Notes under the pieces: generated by a model
Seen by the model: only the letters and a program-made list of their open reading frames with translations
Databases searched by the model: none
Told to the model about the DNA's origin: nothing
In this document: piece after piece, positions 1-9,829 of the stretch
Layout of the letters: each line of letters begins with the position of its first letter
Position numbering within the stretch: position 1 is the first letter of the stretch
Position numbers and translations under genes: made by a program
From: Chloroflexota bacterium
GTDB taxonomy: Bacteria > Chloroflexota > Anaerolineae > J036 > Brachytrichaceae
Reading direction: 5' to 3'
Assembly: GCA_023382055.1 (NCBI GenBank)
Contig: JAMCQN010000066.1
Location: forward strand, 1-34,926
DNA: 34,926 nt

Positions 1-127
1 GAGATTGCCCGCCAGGTATGCCAGACCTTCCAGCGCCGTGCGCGTCGCTTCGGCTGTCTCAATGTCGCGGTGGCAGTTGGGGCAAACGGTGACCAGGTTG
101 TTCAGTTCATTGGCAGCCAGGTAGTGG
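1..127. repeat. 127-bp exact copy of bases 708-834 at the contig edge
   Basis: Bases 1-127 match bases 708-834 base for base in the same orientation, and identity stops at 127/834, where GTAGTGG is followed by GTACGC in one copy and TCGTTT in the other. The copied stretch encodes the C-terminal half of the HNH domain of the helicase (about residues 787-829). A length of exactly 127 equals a common largest k-mer in de Bruijn assemblers. This is therefore either an assembly-graph loop or the visible part of a tandem duplication with a 707-bp unit (128-834). Confidence 0.9.
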
Positions 128-355
128 GTACGCAACGCCGACCAGCGTCGACAGGATGCTTGCCAGCGCAAACCCCGCAATCGCGCTGAGCAGGATCGGC
201 GCCGACTGCGCGCTGAAGGTTGTCAGGGCGTCCCGCCAGACAGCAATAACAGTGACCTTAACCGGCGCATCCGATGACTCTGTCCCACCAGCGCGGCGCG
301 TGAAGAGATCGCGCGCCGGGTAAGCCGCCATCGTATTATCAACGGTGTTTTGCAT
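128..355 (-). CDS. N-terminal fragment of a small membrane protein (truncated at contig edge)
   Basis: The frame starts with ATG at 355, preceded by a good AGGAGAGG ribosome-binding site, and lies 55 bp downstream of the helicase stop on the same strand. About 75 residues are credible: a hydrophilic N-terminus (MQNTVDNTMAAYPARDLF) and then a hydrophobic segment (APILLSAIAGFALASILSTL) that looks like a transmembrane helix. From about base 127 the frame runs out of phase into the duplicated helicase segment and stops at 107, so the natural C-terminus is missing. I do not recognise the family. A single-pass or multi-pass inner-membrane protein co-transcribed with the helicase is the most that can be said. 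Confidence 0.5.
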
Positions 356-410
356 ACCGGCTGCCTCTCCTGGTTGGCTCGTGTCTCGTCTTCATATCGA
401 GGCCTGTTCA

Positions 411-3194
411 CTAGCGCGGGGACAACATCCCAATCAGGCGCAGCGTATCCGCCTTCAGATCACGCGATTGTACCGCCTCATCAATCGGCCCCACACAGGC
501 GGGACACCCGCGTTCACACGGACACTCGCGGATGCGCTGCGCCGCCATCCGTAGCAACTCCTTGTGATGCGCGTAGAGTTCGTCGCTCAGGCCGGTGCCG
601 CCCGGCGTCTGCTCATACACGGTGATCGTGGGCAGCCGTGTGTGCGCACTCTGAATATCGGACACGGCAGAGAGATCGCCGGGGTCGCACATGACGAACA
701 GCGGGGCGAGATTGCCCGCCAGGTATGCCAGACCTTCCAGCGCCGTGCGCGTCGCTTCGGCTGTCTCAATGTCGCGGTGGCAGTTGGGGCAAACGGTGAC
801 CAGGTTGTTCAGTTCATTGGCAGCCAGGTAGTGGTCGTTTTCACCGCGAATGTATTTGAAGTCGCGGAAGGGCTTCTTGTGATGCACGTCGTGCTGGCGA
901 TCCGGCGGCTCCGGCGCGCCGCAGACGGTGCAGGTATATCGGTCGCGCGCCCGCGCCGCGTCGCGCTGGCGCTGCCAGTTGGGGCCGTAGTCATTGGGCA
1001 ACTTCAGCACGCCCTCGCGCGCCAGTTGTTGGGTGATTTCTTCAGGGATAGCAAACCAGTAGCCCGTGGTGTAGAGATGCTGGGCGGGCAAGTCGATCTC
1101 GCTCCATGCCAGCGTGCGGTGCGTGTTGAATTGCACCTGGCGATAACGCCGCGCCTGTGTGGTGACCTCAAGCTCACCGCACGCCACTTTCACGGTGGGC
1201 GCTTGATCAGCCGCCCCCGCTCCCCTGCACCCCCTCTCCCCTCTCCCTCGCTCCTCATCGAACTCGCGCAACACGATCACTTCCGAATGGACGCTGGGTT
1301 CGGTGTAGTAGTCGGCATCGATGCGCTGGGCAGTAGCGCGCCCCTGTTCCCAGTCCAGATGGGTGATCTGGTACATCTCCGCCTGGTGCATATAGATTGC
1401 GCCCGGATGAACGCGCCCCGGCGCGGTGCTGCGCTCCGTTTCGCCGATCAACTGATCCACATCGCCATCGCCGCGCGGCGTGACCACGATCACGCGTTCG
1501 CCGATGCCGCGCAGGCTGACCCGGTCGGCCGGGTATGAATCGCCCACCCAGGTGTAGCGCGTGCGGCGATTGGAGATTTGAGATTGGAGATTTAACGCTA
1601 CTCCGGTGTGAAACAGTGGCATCGCGGAAGCGTCGCTGGCGTGCACCTCGCCTTCCTCGACCAGCACGTCCAGCATGTCGTCCACGTTGGCGCGCCCCAG
1701 AGGCTCCCCGCGCTCAAAGGGCAATTCAAATGTGGCGCAGGCCACATGCGCGGCGAGCACGCCCAGGTTGTCGGGCGCGATGCGGGCATGCTCCGGCGTC
1801 TGGCGGAACAGATACTCCGGGTGCGCCGCCAGGTATTGATCGAGCGCCGTGGCGCTGGTCACCATCACGGCGACCGAGGCATTGCGGCGGCGCCCGGCGC
1901 GCCCGGCCTGCTGCCAGAAACTGGCGATGCTGCCGGGGTATCCCAGCATGACGCAGGCATCGAGTTCACCGATATCGATGCCCAGCTCCAGCGCATTAGT
2001 CGCCACGACGCAGCGCGCCGCCCCGCTGCGCAGGTCGGCCTCGATGGCGCGGCGCTCCTCCGGCAGGTAACCTCCGCGATAACCGACGATGGGCGAGGAT
2101 GGTCGCGGCGCCTGTCGTTTCGGAGTCTTACCCGGGTGCTCGATTGACGTTTGATATTTGGCGTTTGACGTTTGATTGCGCAGATACGTCAACAACACTT
2201 CCGTGTCCTGGCGCGAGCGTGCAAAGCAGATCGTCTGCGCGCCGTCTTCGACGAAACGCGCCGCAATGTCGCGCGCGACGAATACACTGCTGCGGCGGAT
2301 GCCCAGGTCAGCGTCGACCATCGGCGGGTTCACCACCAGCACGTGCCGTTCGCCGTGCGGGCTGCCGTCGTCGTCTACGAGCACGACCGGCGCCTCAATC
2401 AGCCGCTCGGCATGTTCGCGCGGGTTGGCAATCGTGGCGGATGCCAGGATGAAGATCGGATCGGAGCCGTAAAAAGCGCACAGGCGCTTCAAGCGGCGGA
2501 TGACGTTGGCGAGATGGCTGCCGAATATGCCGCGATACGCGTGCAGTTCGTCGATGACGACGTAACGCAGGTTCTTAAAGAAAGCCGCCCAGCGCGTGTG
2601 GTGCGGCAGGATGCCGATGTGCAGCATATCCGCGTTGCTGATCACCACGCGGGCATCGCGGCGGATATCGGCGCGGCGGGATTGCGGCGTGTCGCCATCG
2701 TAGATGGAAATTAGAGATTGGAGATTGGGGATTGGAGATTGGCAATTAGAGATTAGAGATTGGGGATTGGAGATGGACGTTTGACGTTTGACGTTTGATT
2801 CATCGCCGTTGTTCGCATCCGCGATCAGGCCGGACAAATGCGCATATTGATCCTGCGAGAGCGCCTTGGTGGGGAAGAGACACAGGGCGCGCGCGGTGGG
2901 ATTGCTCAGCAGCGCATGCGCGATGGGCAGGTGAAAGCACAGCGACTTGCCGCCGGCCGCGCTGGCCACCACGACCACGTTCCGGCGGTTCAAAGCCGCT
3001 TCAACGGCCTGTGCCTGGTGCGTGTACAGCGATGCGATGCCGCGCCGTTTGAGCGCCTCCACGACGGCCGGGTGCAGTTGCGCGGGGAATGGGGCATGGC
3101 GCGCAGGCTGCGCCGGCGCGCGCTCCCAGGCGGTCACGTTCGTCATGAATTCCGCATCGGCGCGCAAGGCCGTCAACGTTTCGAGCACAGACAT
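411..3194 (-). CDS. DEAD/DEAH-box DNA helicase of the MrfA/YprA type with an internal HNH nuclease domain
   Basis: The 927-residue protein is a superfamily 2 helicase. Visible motifs are a Walker A variant (ASAAGGKS, residues 77-84), DELH in place of DEAH (215-218), SAT (252-254) and motif VI QQAGRAGRR (428-436). The C-terminus has the CxCxxxCxxC cluster of the DUF1998/MZB domain (C891, C893, C897, C900), which in MrfA helicases belongs to the zinc-binding domain of a DNA-repair translocase. An HNH module lies at residues 740-812 (C755, C758, H768, H771/H772, N797, C802, C805, H806). Bacillus MrfA is about 750 residues. The excess here comes from the HNH module and from three heptanucleotide-encoded linkers near residues 138-163, 340-368 and 534-543. 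No strong ribosome-binding site precedes the ATG. Helicase identity is secure; a nucleolytic role is inferred. Confidence 0.9.
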   Translation of the reverse strand: MSVLETLTALRADAEFMTNVTAWERAPAQPARHAPFPAQLHPAVVEALKRRGIASLYTHQAQAVEAALNRRNVVVVASAAGGKSLCFHLPIAHALLSNPTARALCLFPTKALSQDQYAHLSGLIADANNGDESNVKRQTSISNPQSLISNCQSPIPNLQSLISIYDGDTPQSRRADIRRDARVVISNADMLHIGILPHHTRWAAFFKNLRYVVIDELHAYRGIFGSHLANVIRRLKRLCAFYGSDPIFILASATIANPREHAERLIEAPVVLVDDDGSPHGERHVLVVNPPMVDADLGIRRSSVFVARDIAARFVEDGAQTICFARSRQDTEVLLTYLRNQTSNAKYQTSIEHPGKTPKRQAPRPSSPIVGYRGGYLPEERRAIEADLRSGAARCVVATNALELGIDIGELDACVMLGYPGSIASFWQQAGRAGRRRNASVAVMVTSATALDQYLAAHPEYLFRQTPEHARIAPDNLGVLAAHVACATFELPFERGEPLGRANVDDMLDVLVEEGEVHASDASAMPLFHTGVALNLQSQISNRRTRYTWVGDSYPADRVSLRGIGERVIVVTPRGDGDVDQLIGETERSTAPGRVHPGAIYMHQAEMYQITHLDWEQGRATAQRIDADYYTEPSVHSEVIVLREFDEERGRGERGCRGAGAADQAPTVKVACGELEVTTQARRYRQVQFNTHRTLAWSEIDLPAQHLYTTGYWFAIPEEITQQLAREGVLKLPNDYGPNWQRQRDAARARDRYTCTVCGAPEPPDRQHDVHHKKPFRDFKYIRGENDHYLAANELNNLVTVCPNCHRDIETAEATRTALEGLAYLAGNLAPLFVMCDPGDLSAVSDIQSAHTRLPTITVYEQTPGGTGLSDELYAHHKELLRMAAQRIRECPCERGCPACVGPIDEAVQSRDLKADTLRLIGMLSPR
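1568..1593. repeat. Heptanucleotide array inside the helicase gene
   Basis: Runs of GATTGGA/GATTTGA occur here within the coding frame and, on the minus strand, encode NLQSQISN at about residues 535-542. The insertion lies between better conserved blocks of the helicase, in a likely surface linker. Confidence 0.75.
2142..2178. repeat. Second-type heptanucleotide array (CGTTTGA) inside the helicase gene
   Basis: The unit CGTTTGA or a close variant recurs four times and is read in frame on the minus strand as part of NQTSNAKYQTS (about residues 340-350). It differs from the GAGATTG family elsewhere in the window but has the same 7-base period. Confidence 0.7.
2708..2800. repeat. Longest heptanucleotide array inside the helicase gene
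   Basis: About ten units of GAGATTG-type sequence run into three CGTTTGA units without leaving the helicase reading frame. On the minus strand they encode the low-complexity peptide SISNPQSLISNCQSPIPNLQ and its continuation (about residues 140-163), immediately before the conserved YDGDTP segment. Thirteen 7-base units are 91 bases, so frame retention depends on the exact number of units and flanking bases. Confidence 0.8.
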
Positions 3195-3371
3195 GCCATA
3201 AGCCTAATGCGGAATTCAAATGGCGTAAAGGCTACGGCGGGATAGACCGCCGCGCTCACTGCGGCTTTACTGGAGGTGATTTTGAACACTTTAGCTAATT
3301 GGTTATCCGATAAAGCCAGTGTTCCAATGCCGAACGCTGTTCGGCTCGAACTCGGAGATGTACTTGCTGAG
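3195..3371. other. Intergenic spacer, with one possible 33-codon ORF
   Basis: The spacer lies between the toxin stop and the helicase start, both on the minus strand. It holds a short hairpin (CGGCGG/CCGCCG, 3235-3252). On the plus strand a GGAGGTGAT at 3272-3280 sits just before a TTG-started frame at 3282-3383 (begins LNTLANWLSDKASVPMPNAV). The spacing is too tight for a convincing start and no family is recognised, so it is not called as a gene. Confidence 0.3.
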
Positions 3372-3758
3372 TCAGTCTTCTAACTGTTTCGCCATGATGG
3401 GCAATGACCTGATACGGATTTTCGCGCGGGCAAAGACCACCACGCTGCCGTCGACCAACGCCGACTCAATCGAGGGCAGGTTAGAAATTAACAGTGCCAG
3501 CACGACGCGGGGATCCCGCTGTGTATCCTGCCTGAATAATATGACCGAAGGTTGGCTTTCCTGCCTTCTGGCTAACAGCGTACCAAAATCGGTGTCGGCA
3601 GATACGATGATGCGCGCCTCAAAGGCAGCACGCTTGAAAATGTCTTCATCTGGTGCTGACTCCAAACCATAATCGCGTGTATGCACCGCGTCATGATCGG
3701 CACTGCGTAACCCTTCGGCCACTACAGGGGACAGTGCGCTATCGATGAGAAACTTCAT
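3372..3758 (-). CDS. DUF5615 PIN-like toxin
   Basis: The 128-residue protein begins MKFLIDSALSPVVAEGLRSA, then carries a DAVHTRDYGL segment and IIVSADTDFGTLL. This is the layout of DUF5615 (Mut7-C/PIN-like) proteins, in which the early Asp and the SADTDF acidic pair would form the metal-binding ribonuclease site. Such proteins are the toxin half of DUF433/DUF5615 pairs. Its ATG overlaps the stop of the upstream DUF433 gene by 4 bases (ATGA, 3755-3758), which implies translational coupling. It is the last gene of the minus-strand series after lepA. Family assignment is firm; toxicity and RNA target are inferred. Confidence 0.85.
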   Translation of the reverse strand: MKFLIDSALSPVVAEGLRSADHDAVHTRDYGLESAPDEDIFKRAAFEARIIVSADTDFGTLLARRQESQPSVILFRQDTQRDPRVVLALLISNLPSIESALVDGSVVVFARAKIRIRSLPIMAKQLED

Positions 3759-3985
3759 GCCGCCATCAGCATGGGGAGTTCGCGTTCTTTCAATGCTTCC
3801 GCGGCAAAACGCAAAGATTCACGGATATCCTCCCGTTCGATATACGGATAATCGGCCAGAATCTCATCCTCGCTCAAGCCTTCTGCGATCAGCGCGACAA
3901 TTGTGGCAACCGGTAGGCGCAGCCCGCGTATGCAGGGCATCCCGCCCATCGTGTTTGAGTCAACCGTAATGCGTGTGAATGACAT
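3755..3985 (-). CDS. DUF433 antitoxin
   Basis: This 76-residue protein (MSFTRITVDSNTMGGMPCIR, then GLRLPVATIVALIAEGLSED) matches the DUF433 family: a small winged-helix-like DNA-binding protein with the G-x-PCIRG-x-R-PV signature and the D-YP--E-DI--L pattern. It is the usual antitoxin partner of DUF5615 toxins. A longer frame extends upstream to 4135 but runs through the end of lepA. The start at 3985 is preferred because AGGAGG lies 7 bases before it and because family members begin there. The gap to the lepA stop is only 14 bases, so its ribosome-binding site abuts the lepA stop. Confidence 0.87.
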   Translation of the reverse strand: MSFTRITVDSNTMGGMPCIRGLRLPVATIVALIAEGLSEDEILADYPYIEREDIRESLRFAAEALKERELPMLMAA

Positions 3986-3999
3986 ATCTGGCCTCCTGA

Positions 4000-5790
<1,791 letters not shown>

Positions 5791-5798
5791 TGATCTAG

Positions 5799-6101
5799 CT
5801 AAGTGGGCATCGAGCCGGAGCTATCCTCCTCGTCGAGACCACTGCCTTCGCCGAACATGCGATCCACTTCAGCCTGCTCGCGCCCGGCGTCGTAGCCGAT
5901 CGCGAACATGGTCTTAACCATGGCCCGGATGGTCAGTTCAAATGACTCGCGCGATTCCTCGCGCGCGTAATTCCAGGCGCTTTCCTCGCCTTGCAGTTGC
6001 ACCCGGTTCATGTGCGCCAGCACCTCGGCGGAAACCACCTCATCCATCGGCATGTTGCCAAGAATGCTCTCTACCCATTGGCGAAATTCTGACTGGGTCA
6101 T
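5799..6101 (-). CDS. Conserved-looking small protein of unknown function upstream of lepA
   Basis: A 100-residue soluble protein (MTQSEFRQWVESILGNMPMD at the start) with predicted helices and an acidic, serine-rich tail (GEGSGLDEEDSSGSMPT). A GGAG ribosome-binding site lies about 9 bases before the ATG. It is probably the first gene of the unit continuing into lepA, 8 bases downstream, and it is transcribed divergently from rpsU. I do not recognise the family. There is no membrane segment, signal peptide or catalytic motif. Confidence 0.65.
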   Translation of the reverse strand: MTQSEFRQWVESILGNMPMDEVVSAEVLAHMNRVQLQGEESAWNYAREESRESFELTIRAMVKTMFAIGYDAGREQAEVDRMFGEGSGLDEEDSSGSMPT

Positions 6102-6224
6102 TTCGTATGCTCCGAACTGAATAAGCTCTCCTCCATCCCTACAGACTGTATTGTAATGAATTGCGAAACGGGCTTTTGCATATGCGGCGCATACGGCTGT
6201 TTATGTCCATTCGCAGCGACAAGT

Positions 6225-6252
6225 TTGACAGGCCTGGTCGATACCGTATAAT
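6225..6252 (+). promoter_or_regulatory. Sigma-70-type promoter for rpsU
   Basis: TTGACA at 6225-6230 and TATAAT at 6247-6252 are both perfect consensus hexamers separated by 16 bases. The start would be near 6259, giving a leader of about 60 bases to the GTG of rpsU. A second TTGACAGG copy follows at 6261-6268. Confidence 0.8.
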
Positions 6253-6318
6253 GGTCAGGCTTGACAGGATCATTCGAGCAAACCGAAAGATAATTAAAGC
6301 AAGTAAGAGGGTGATGAT

Positions 6319-6525
6319 GTGACGCGTGTGACCATTGATAACGATGAGTCATTTGAATCGGCGCTGAGGCGCTTCAACAAAATGGTACAGGGCGACCGCG
6401 TATTGTCCGAAGTGCGCCGCCGCCGATTCTACGAGAAGCCCAGTATCGTAGATAAGCGCAAGCGCGCAGCCAAGTTGCGCAAGAGCCGGCGCCAGACCTC
6501 GAAACTGCTGCAGAACGAGCCGTAG
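6319..6525 (+). CDS. rpsU: 30S ribosomal protein S21
   Basis: A 68-residue, strongly basic protein with the S21 pattern: an acidic N-terminal strand (MTRVTIDNDESFESALRRFN), then the arginine-rich RRRRFYEKPS segment and a lysine/arginine C-terminal helix. S21 binds late to the 30S subunit and helps mRNA engagement near the anti-Shine-Dalgarno region. The start is GTG, preceded by AGAGGGTGAT. It is followed by a hairpin and by yqeY, an arrangement found in many bacteria. Confidence 0.93.
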   Translation: MTRVTIDNDESFESALRRFNKMVQGDRVLSEVRRRRFYEKPSIVDKRKRAAKLRKSRRQTSKLLQNEP

Positions 6526-6559
6526 TTACCCATCACCCCAAATACTCCGTTATACAATT

Positions 6560-6593
6560 GAGGCGGGCCACTGTGTCCGCCTCGTTCCTTTTC
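6560..6593 (+). terminator. Hairpin after rpsU, probable (partial) terminator
   Basis: GAGGCGG (6560-6566) pairs perfectly with CCGCCTC (6577-6583) across a 10-base loop and is followed by the T-rich run GTTCCTTTTC. It may lower read-through from the strong rpsU promoter into yqeY. Confidence 0.6.
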
Positions 6594-6636
6594 AGGCAGT
6601 TGGCGCGGATCACGGTGTTGCTTCCCGGATGGAACG

Positions 6637-7101
6637 ATGGACTTGACAATAAAACAACGATTGCAGAATGACTTGAAGGAATCCATGCGCGGCGGAGACG
6701 AGCGCAGGAAGACGGTCGTGCGGCTGCTCATGGCCAGCATTCGCAACGCCGAAGTCGATGCCCGCACCGATGGGCGCGGCGGCGTCGTCAGCGAAAGCGA
6801 TATCATGGCGCTTCTCCGGCGCGAGATCAAGCAGCACGAAGAATCGCTGATCGAGGCGATGAAGGCCAAGCGCGCCGATCTGGTGAGTGAGCAAAGCGGC
6901 GAACTGGACATTCTTAGAAGTTATCTGCCCGCGCAGATGAGCCGCGAACAGATCGTAGAACAGGCCAGGCAGGTCATCGGCGAGTTGCAGGCAACCTCGC
7001 CCAAACAGCAGGGCGAAGTGATGAAAGCGCTTTTGCCAAAGGTAAAGGACATGGCCGACGGCAAACTCGTCAGCGAGGTCGTGCGCGAACTGCTCAAATA
7101 G
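6637..7101 (+). CDS. yqeY: YqeY family protein (GatB/YqeY domain)
   Basis: The 154-residue protein shows the YqeY layout: an N-terminal helical part (MDLTIKQRLQNDLKESMRGG, RKTVVRLLMASIRNAEVD), then ELDILRSYLPAQMS and a C-terminal tail (GEVMKALLPKVKDMADGKLV) like that of the GatB subunit of amidotransferase. The domain may bind tRNA in GatB, but the role of stand-alone YqeY is not established. The ribosome-binding site is weak. It sits between rpsU and the HD-membrane protein gene, a common order in Chloroflexota and Firmicutes. Confidence 0.92.
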   Translation: MDLTIKQRLQNDLKESMRGGDERRKTVVRLLMASIRNAEVDARTDGRGGVVSESDIMALLRREIKQHEESLIEAMKAKRADLVSEQSGELDILRSYLPAQMSREQIVEQARQVIGELQATSPKQQGEVMKALLPKVKDMADGKLVSEVVRELLK

Positions 7102-7125
7102 GAGCGCGACAGTTATCGTGAGTGT

Positions 7126-9309
7126 ATGCCTGAAATGAAGACGGAAGCCGCGCCTAAAACGAGCCAGCAACTGGCCCGGCGCAAAGCGTTGATCCTGGCG
7201 CTTGTCGGCGTTTCCGCATTCGTCGGCGTCGTTCTCGCCCAACTTTCCCGCTTCTTCATCGGCGGAAGCGTGGCTGTGCAGGTGGGCAGTGTAGCGCTGC
7301 AGGACATCCGTTCACCCCGCCGGATCACGGTTGTCAGCGACTCCGAGACGAAACGCCTGCGCGACCTCGCTGAAGCCTCGGTAGCGCCGATATTCACCGC
7401 GCCAGATGCCCAGATTGCCCGACAGCAACTCGGTACCGCGCGCGACCTGATGAATAAGATCGCCGAGATACGCGCTGACAAAACCGTCTCCGATACTGTC
7501 AAAGTCGAAAAGTTGATGGCGTTGCCGGCTCCGGGGCTGAACGAGGTAAACGCCCAGCGCATACTGGCCGTCAGCGATACCACCTGGGCCCGCATCGATA
7601 CCCAGGTCATCGTCCTGCTCGACGAAGTCCTGCGCGATCCCATCCGACCCGACAACCTGGATGGCGTAAAGGCGCAGTTGCCCACCAAGATCAGCCTCAA
7701 CTTTAACGCTGATCAATCGTCTGTCATCACTGCGCTCGCGTCGGCGCTGCTGGTGCCCAATACCAATTATGACGCCGCCGCGACCGACGCGGCGCGCAAG
7801 AAGGCGCGCGACGCCGTTCAGCCGGTGGAGCACACCTACGAACAAAACCAGGTCATCCTCCGCAGCGGGCAGATCGTCACCCAGGCGGATATGGAAGTGC
7901 TGGATAAACTGAACATCCGGCGACCGTCGATCAGTTGGACTGACCTGCTGAGCGCGTTGCTCTACGGCGCGCTCGCTGTTGCCGCCATCGGCGGCGCCAT
8001 TTTCTACGGGCAAAAGAACGCGTTGACCATTCGGCTGCGCAATACCGTACTCAGCGCAGTGGTGTTCGTCGGCACGCTGTTCCTGGCGCGCACGTTGCTG
8101 CCCGACCATACGCTGCTGCCCTACCTGGCCCCCCTGACCGCAGTCAGCATTATCATCAGCAGTTGGTCTGGTACGTTGCCCGGCATCGTGAGCACCCTGG
8201 TGCTGGCCGGGCTGATCGGCATGGGAATGGACCAGGGCGCAGGATATGTCACTTTCTGGGCTGCCAGCGGCATCATCGCCACCCTGTTCATGCGGCGCGG
8301 CGAGCGTATCAGCGATTTTCTGCGCGCCGGCGCCCTAGCATGGATTACCCAACTCGGCGTGCTGGCGGCGTTTAACGCCAGTTCCATCAGTATGGACGGC
8401 CCCCTGCCGCTGGCTAATATGGCGCTTGTCGCCACGGTGGGAAGCCTGGTCTCGGCGGCGCTGGCGCCGGCGCTGCTCTACCTGAGCGGCCTGTTCCTCG
8501 ATATGACTACGCCGTTCCAACTGCATGAATTGTCGCGCCCGTCACATCCGCTCATCCAGCAGATGCTGATGCAGGCGCCCGGCACCTATCACCACAGCCT
8601 GATGCTGGCCAATCTCGCCGAGTATGCCGCGGAGCAGATCGGCGCAGACTCGCTGCTCACGCGGGTCGGCGCGTACTATCACGACATCGGCAAGATTCTG
8701 CATCCCTATTTCTTCATCGAGAACCAGGGCGATCGCACCAATGTGCATGATCAACTCGATCCGCTGACCAGTTCGCGCATCCTGCAGAACCATGTGACGG
8801 ACGGGCTGGAGCTGGCGCGCAAGTACCACCTTCCTTCGCGCATCCGCGCATTTATCGCAGAACATCACGGGACGACCAAGACCGGCTATCAGTATGCCCG
8901 CGCCGTGCAGGCCAGCAGCGATCCCGTCGACGACTCGCCATACCGTTACCCAGGGCCGCGCCCGCAAAGCCGCGAGTCAGCGCTGGTCATGCTGGCGGAC
9001 GGCTGCGAGGCCATCGTGCGCGCGCGCAAACCCGCCGCCTTCGAAGATACCGATGCGCTGGTGCGCAAGGTCATCAGCGAACGCATCGCCGACCACCAAC
9101 TGGATGACGCCAACCTGACCCTGCGCGATCTGGAGGTCATCCGGCAATCATTCCTGGATACGCTGCGCGGCGCCTATCACCCGCGTATCGAGTATCCGGA
9201 TATGTCCAGGGTTCCCAGGCAGGAGTCGCTGCCGGCGGAGCGGCTGCAGGAGACTCCGCCTGCCGTCAATATCCCCAGCGAGAGCGCACAATCCGATGCC
9301 CCCGCGTAA
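7126..9309 (+). CDS. 7TM-HD family phosphohydrolase (PgpH/YqfF type)
   Basis: The 727-residue protein has one N-terminal membrane helix (about 20-42), a long extracytoplasmic 7TMR-HDED-type domain (about 45-270), a block of several membrane helices (about 278-455) and a cytoplasmic HD domain. In that domain HHS (about 488) and YYHDIGK (about 516-522) supply metal ligands, with a later H-x-x-H region (AEHHGTTKT). Listeria PgpH of this architecture hydrolyses cyclic di-AMP, and that activity is the likely one here by homology. The gene overlaps ybeY by 14 bases, which fits co-translation. No diadenylate cyclase is in the window. Confidence 0.93.
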   Translation: MPEMKTEAAPKTSQQLARRKALILALVGVSAFVGVVLAQLSRFFIGGSVAVQVGSVALQDIRSPRRITVVSDSETKRLRDLAEASVAPIFTAPDAQIARQQLGTARDLMNKIAEIRADKTVSDTVKVEKLMALPAPGLNEVNAQRILAVSDTTWARIDTQVIVLLDEVLRDPIRPDNLDGVKAQLPTKISLNFNADQSSVITALASALLVPNTNYDAAATDAARKKARDAVQPVEHTYEQNQVILRSGQIVTQADMEVLDKLNIRRPSISWTDLLSALLYGALAVAAIGGAIFYGQKNALTIRLRNTVLSAVVFVGTLFLARTLLPDHTLLPYLAPLTAVSIIISSWSGTLPGIVSTLVLAGLIGMGMDQGAGYVTFWAASGIIATLFMRRGERISDFLRAGALAWITQLGVLAAFNASSISMDGPLPLANMALVATVGSLVSAALAPALLYLSGLFLDMTTPFQLHELSRPSHPLIQQMLMQAPGTYHHSLMLANLAEYAAEQIGADSLLTRVGAYYHDIGKILHPYFFIENQGDRTNVHDQLDPLTSSRILQNHVTDGLELARKYHLPSRIRAFIAEHHGTTKTGYQYARAVQASSDPVDDSPYRYPGPRPQSRESALVMLADGCEAIVRARKPAAFEDTDALVRKVISERIADHQLDDANLTLRDLEVIRQSFLDTLRGAYHPRIEYPDMSRVPRQESLPAERLQETPPAVNIPSESAQSDAPA

Positions 9310-9829
9310 CAGGCCGGCTGACACCGCCGTTCGCCCGCCGGCCTATATTCATGTGCGCGCCAAATCCGCGCAGCGTAAAACCGGGCGCAGCGCGCTTGTA
9401 CGAAAGGCTGCCCTGGCGGCTCTGGCCGTTGCACCGCCGAGCTGGCGGACCGAGTGGACAGTCCGGTTGAGCGACGATGCGGAATTGCAGCGGCTCAATC
9501 TGCAGTTTCGCGGCATGGACAAACCCACCGATGTGCTTTCTTTTGGCGGGGCGCACTATCGGGATGGCCGGCCCTTGCAGGAGCCGGACACGAGCGGCGG
9601 TGATGATGGCGCACAGTATCTCGGCGACATCGTGATATCGCTGGATCGCTGCGCCGCGCAGGCAGCGGCCGGTGGGCATGCACTGGAGAGCGAACTGGCG
9701 CTCCTGGTCGTGCACGGCACGCTGCACCTGCTGGGCTACGATCACGACACCCAGCGCCGCAAGGTCCGCATGTGGAAGGCGCAGGCGCGCGCGCTGCAGT
9801 CGATCGGCATTGCTATCGCTGTGCCGTAG
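9296..9829 (+). CDS. ybeY: Endoribonuclease YbeY
   Basis: The 177-residue protein carries the UPF0054 zinc motif HGTLHLLGYDHD (H-x3-H-x5-H, near residue 140) and the upstream signature RGMDKPTDVLSFG. YbeY is a metal-dependent single-strand RNase involved in 16S rRNA 3-prime maturation and ribosome quality control. The start lies inside the end of the HD-protein gene. The last codons (encoding IGIAIAVP and the stop) belong to a 52-bp segment that is copied downstream at 9913-9964, so the native C-terminus may have been altered by repeat insertion. Confidence 0.94.
   Translation: MPPRNRPADTAVRPPAYIHVRAKSAQRKTGRSALVRKAALAALAVAPPSWRTEWTVRLSDDAELQRLNLQFRGMDKPTDVLSFGGAHYRDGRPLQEPDTSGGDDGAQYLGDIVISLDRCAAQAAAGGHALESELALLVVHGTLHLLGYDHDTQRRKVRMWKAQARALQSIGIAIAVP

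Noticed and set aside
564..1538. Long plus-strand open frame of 324 codons opposite the helicase gene
   Set aside because: It is the complement of a gene with clear helicase and HNH motifs, and its arginine/alanine-rich product matches no family. High GC content keeps opposite frames open.
6098..6352. 84-codon minus-strand ORF across the rpsU promoter
   Set aside because: It covers a consensus promoter and the rpsU start, has no ribosome-binding site and resembles no family.
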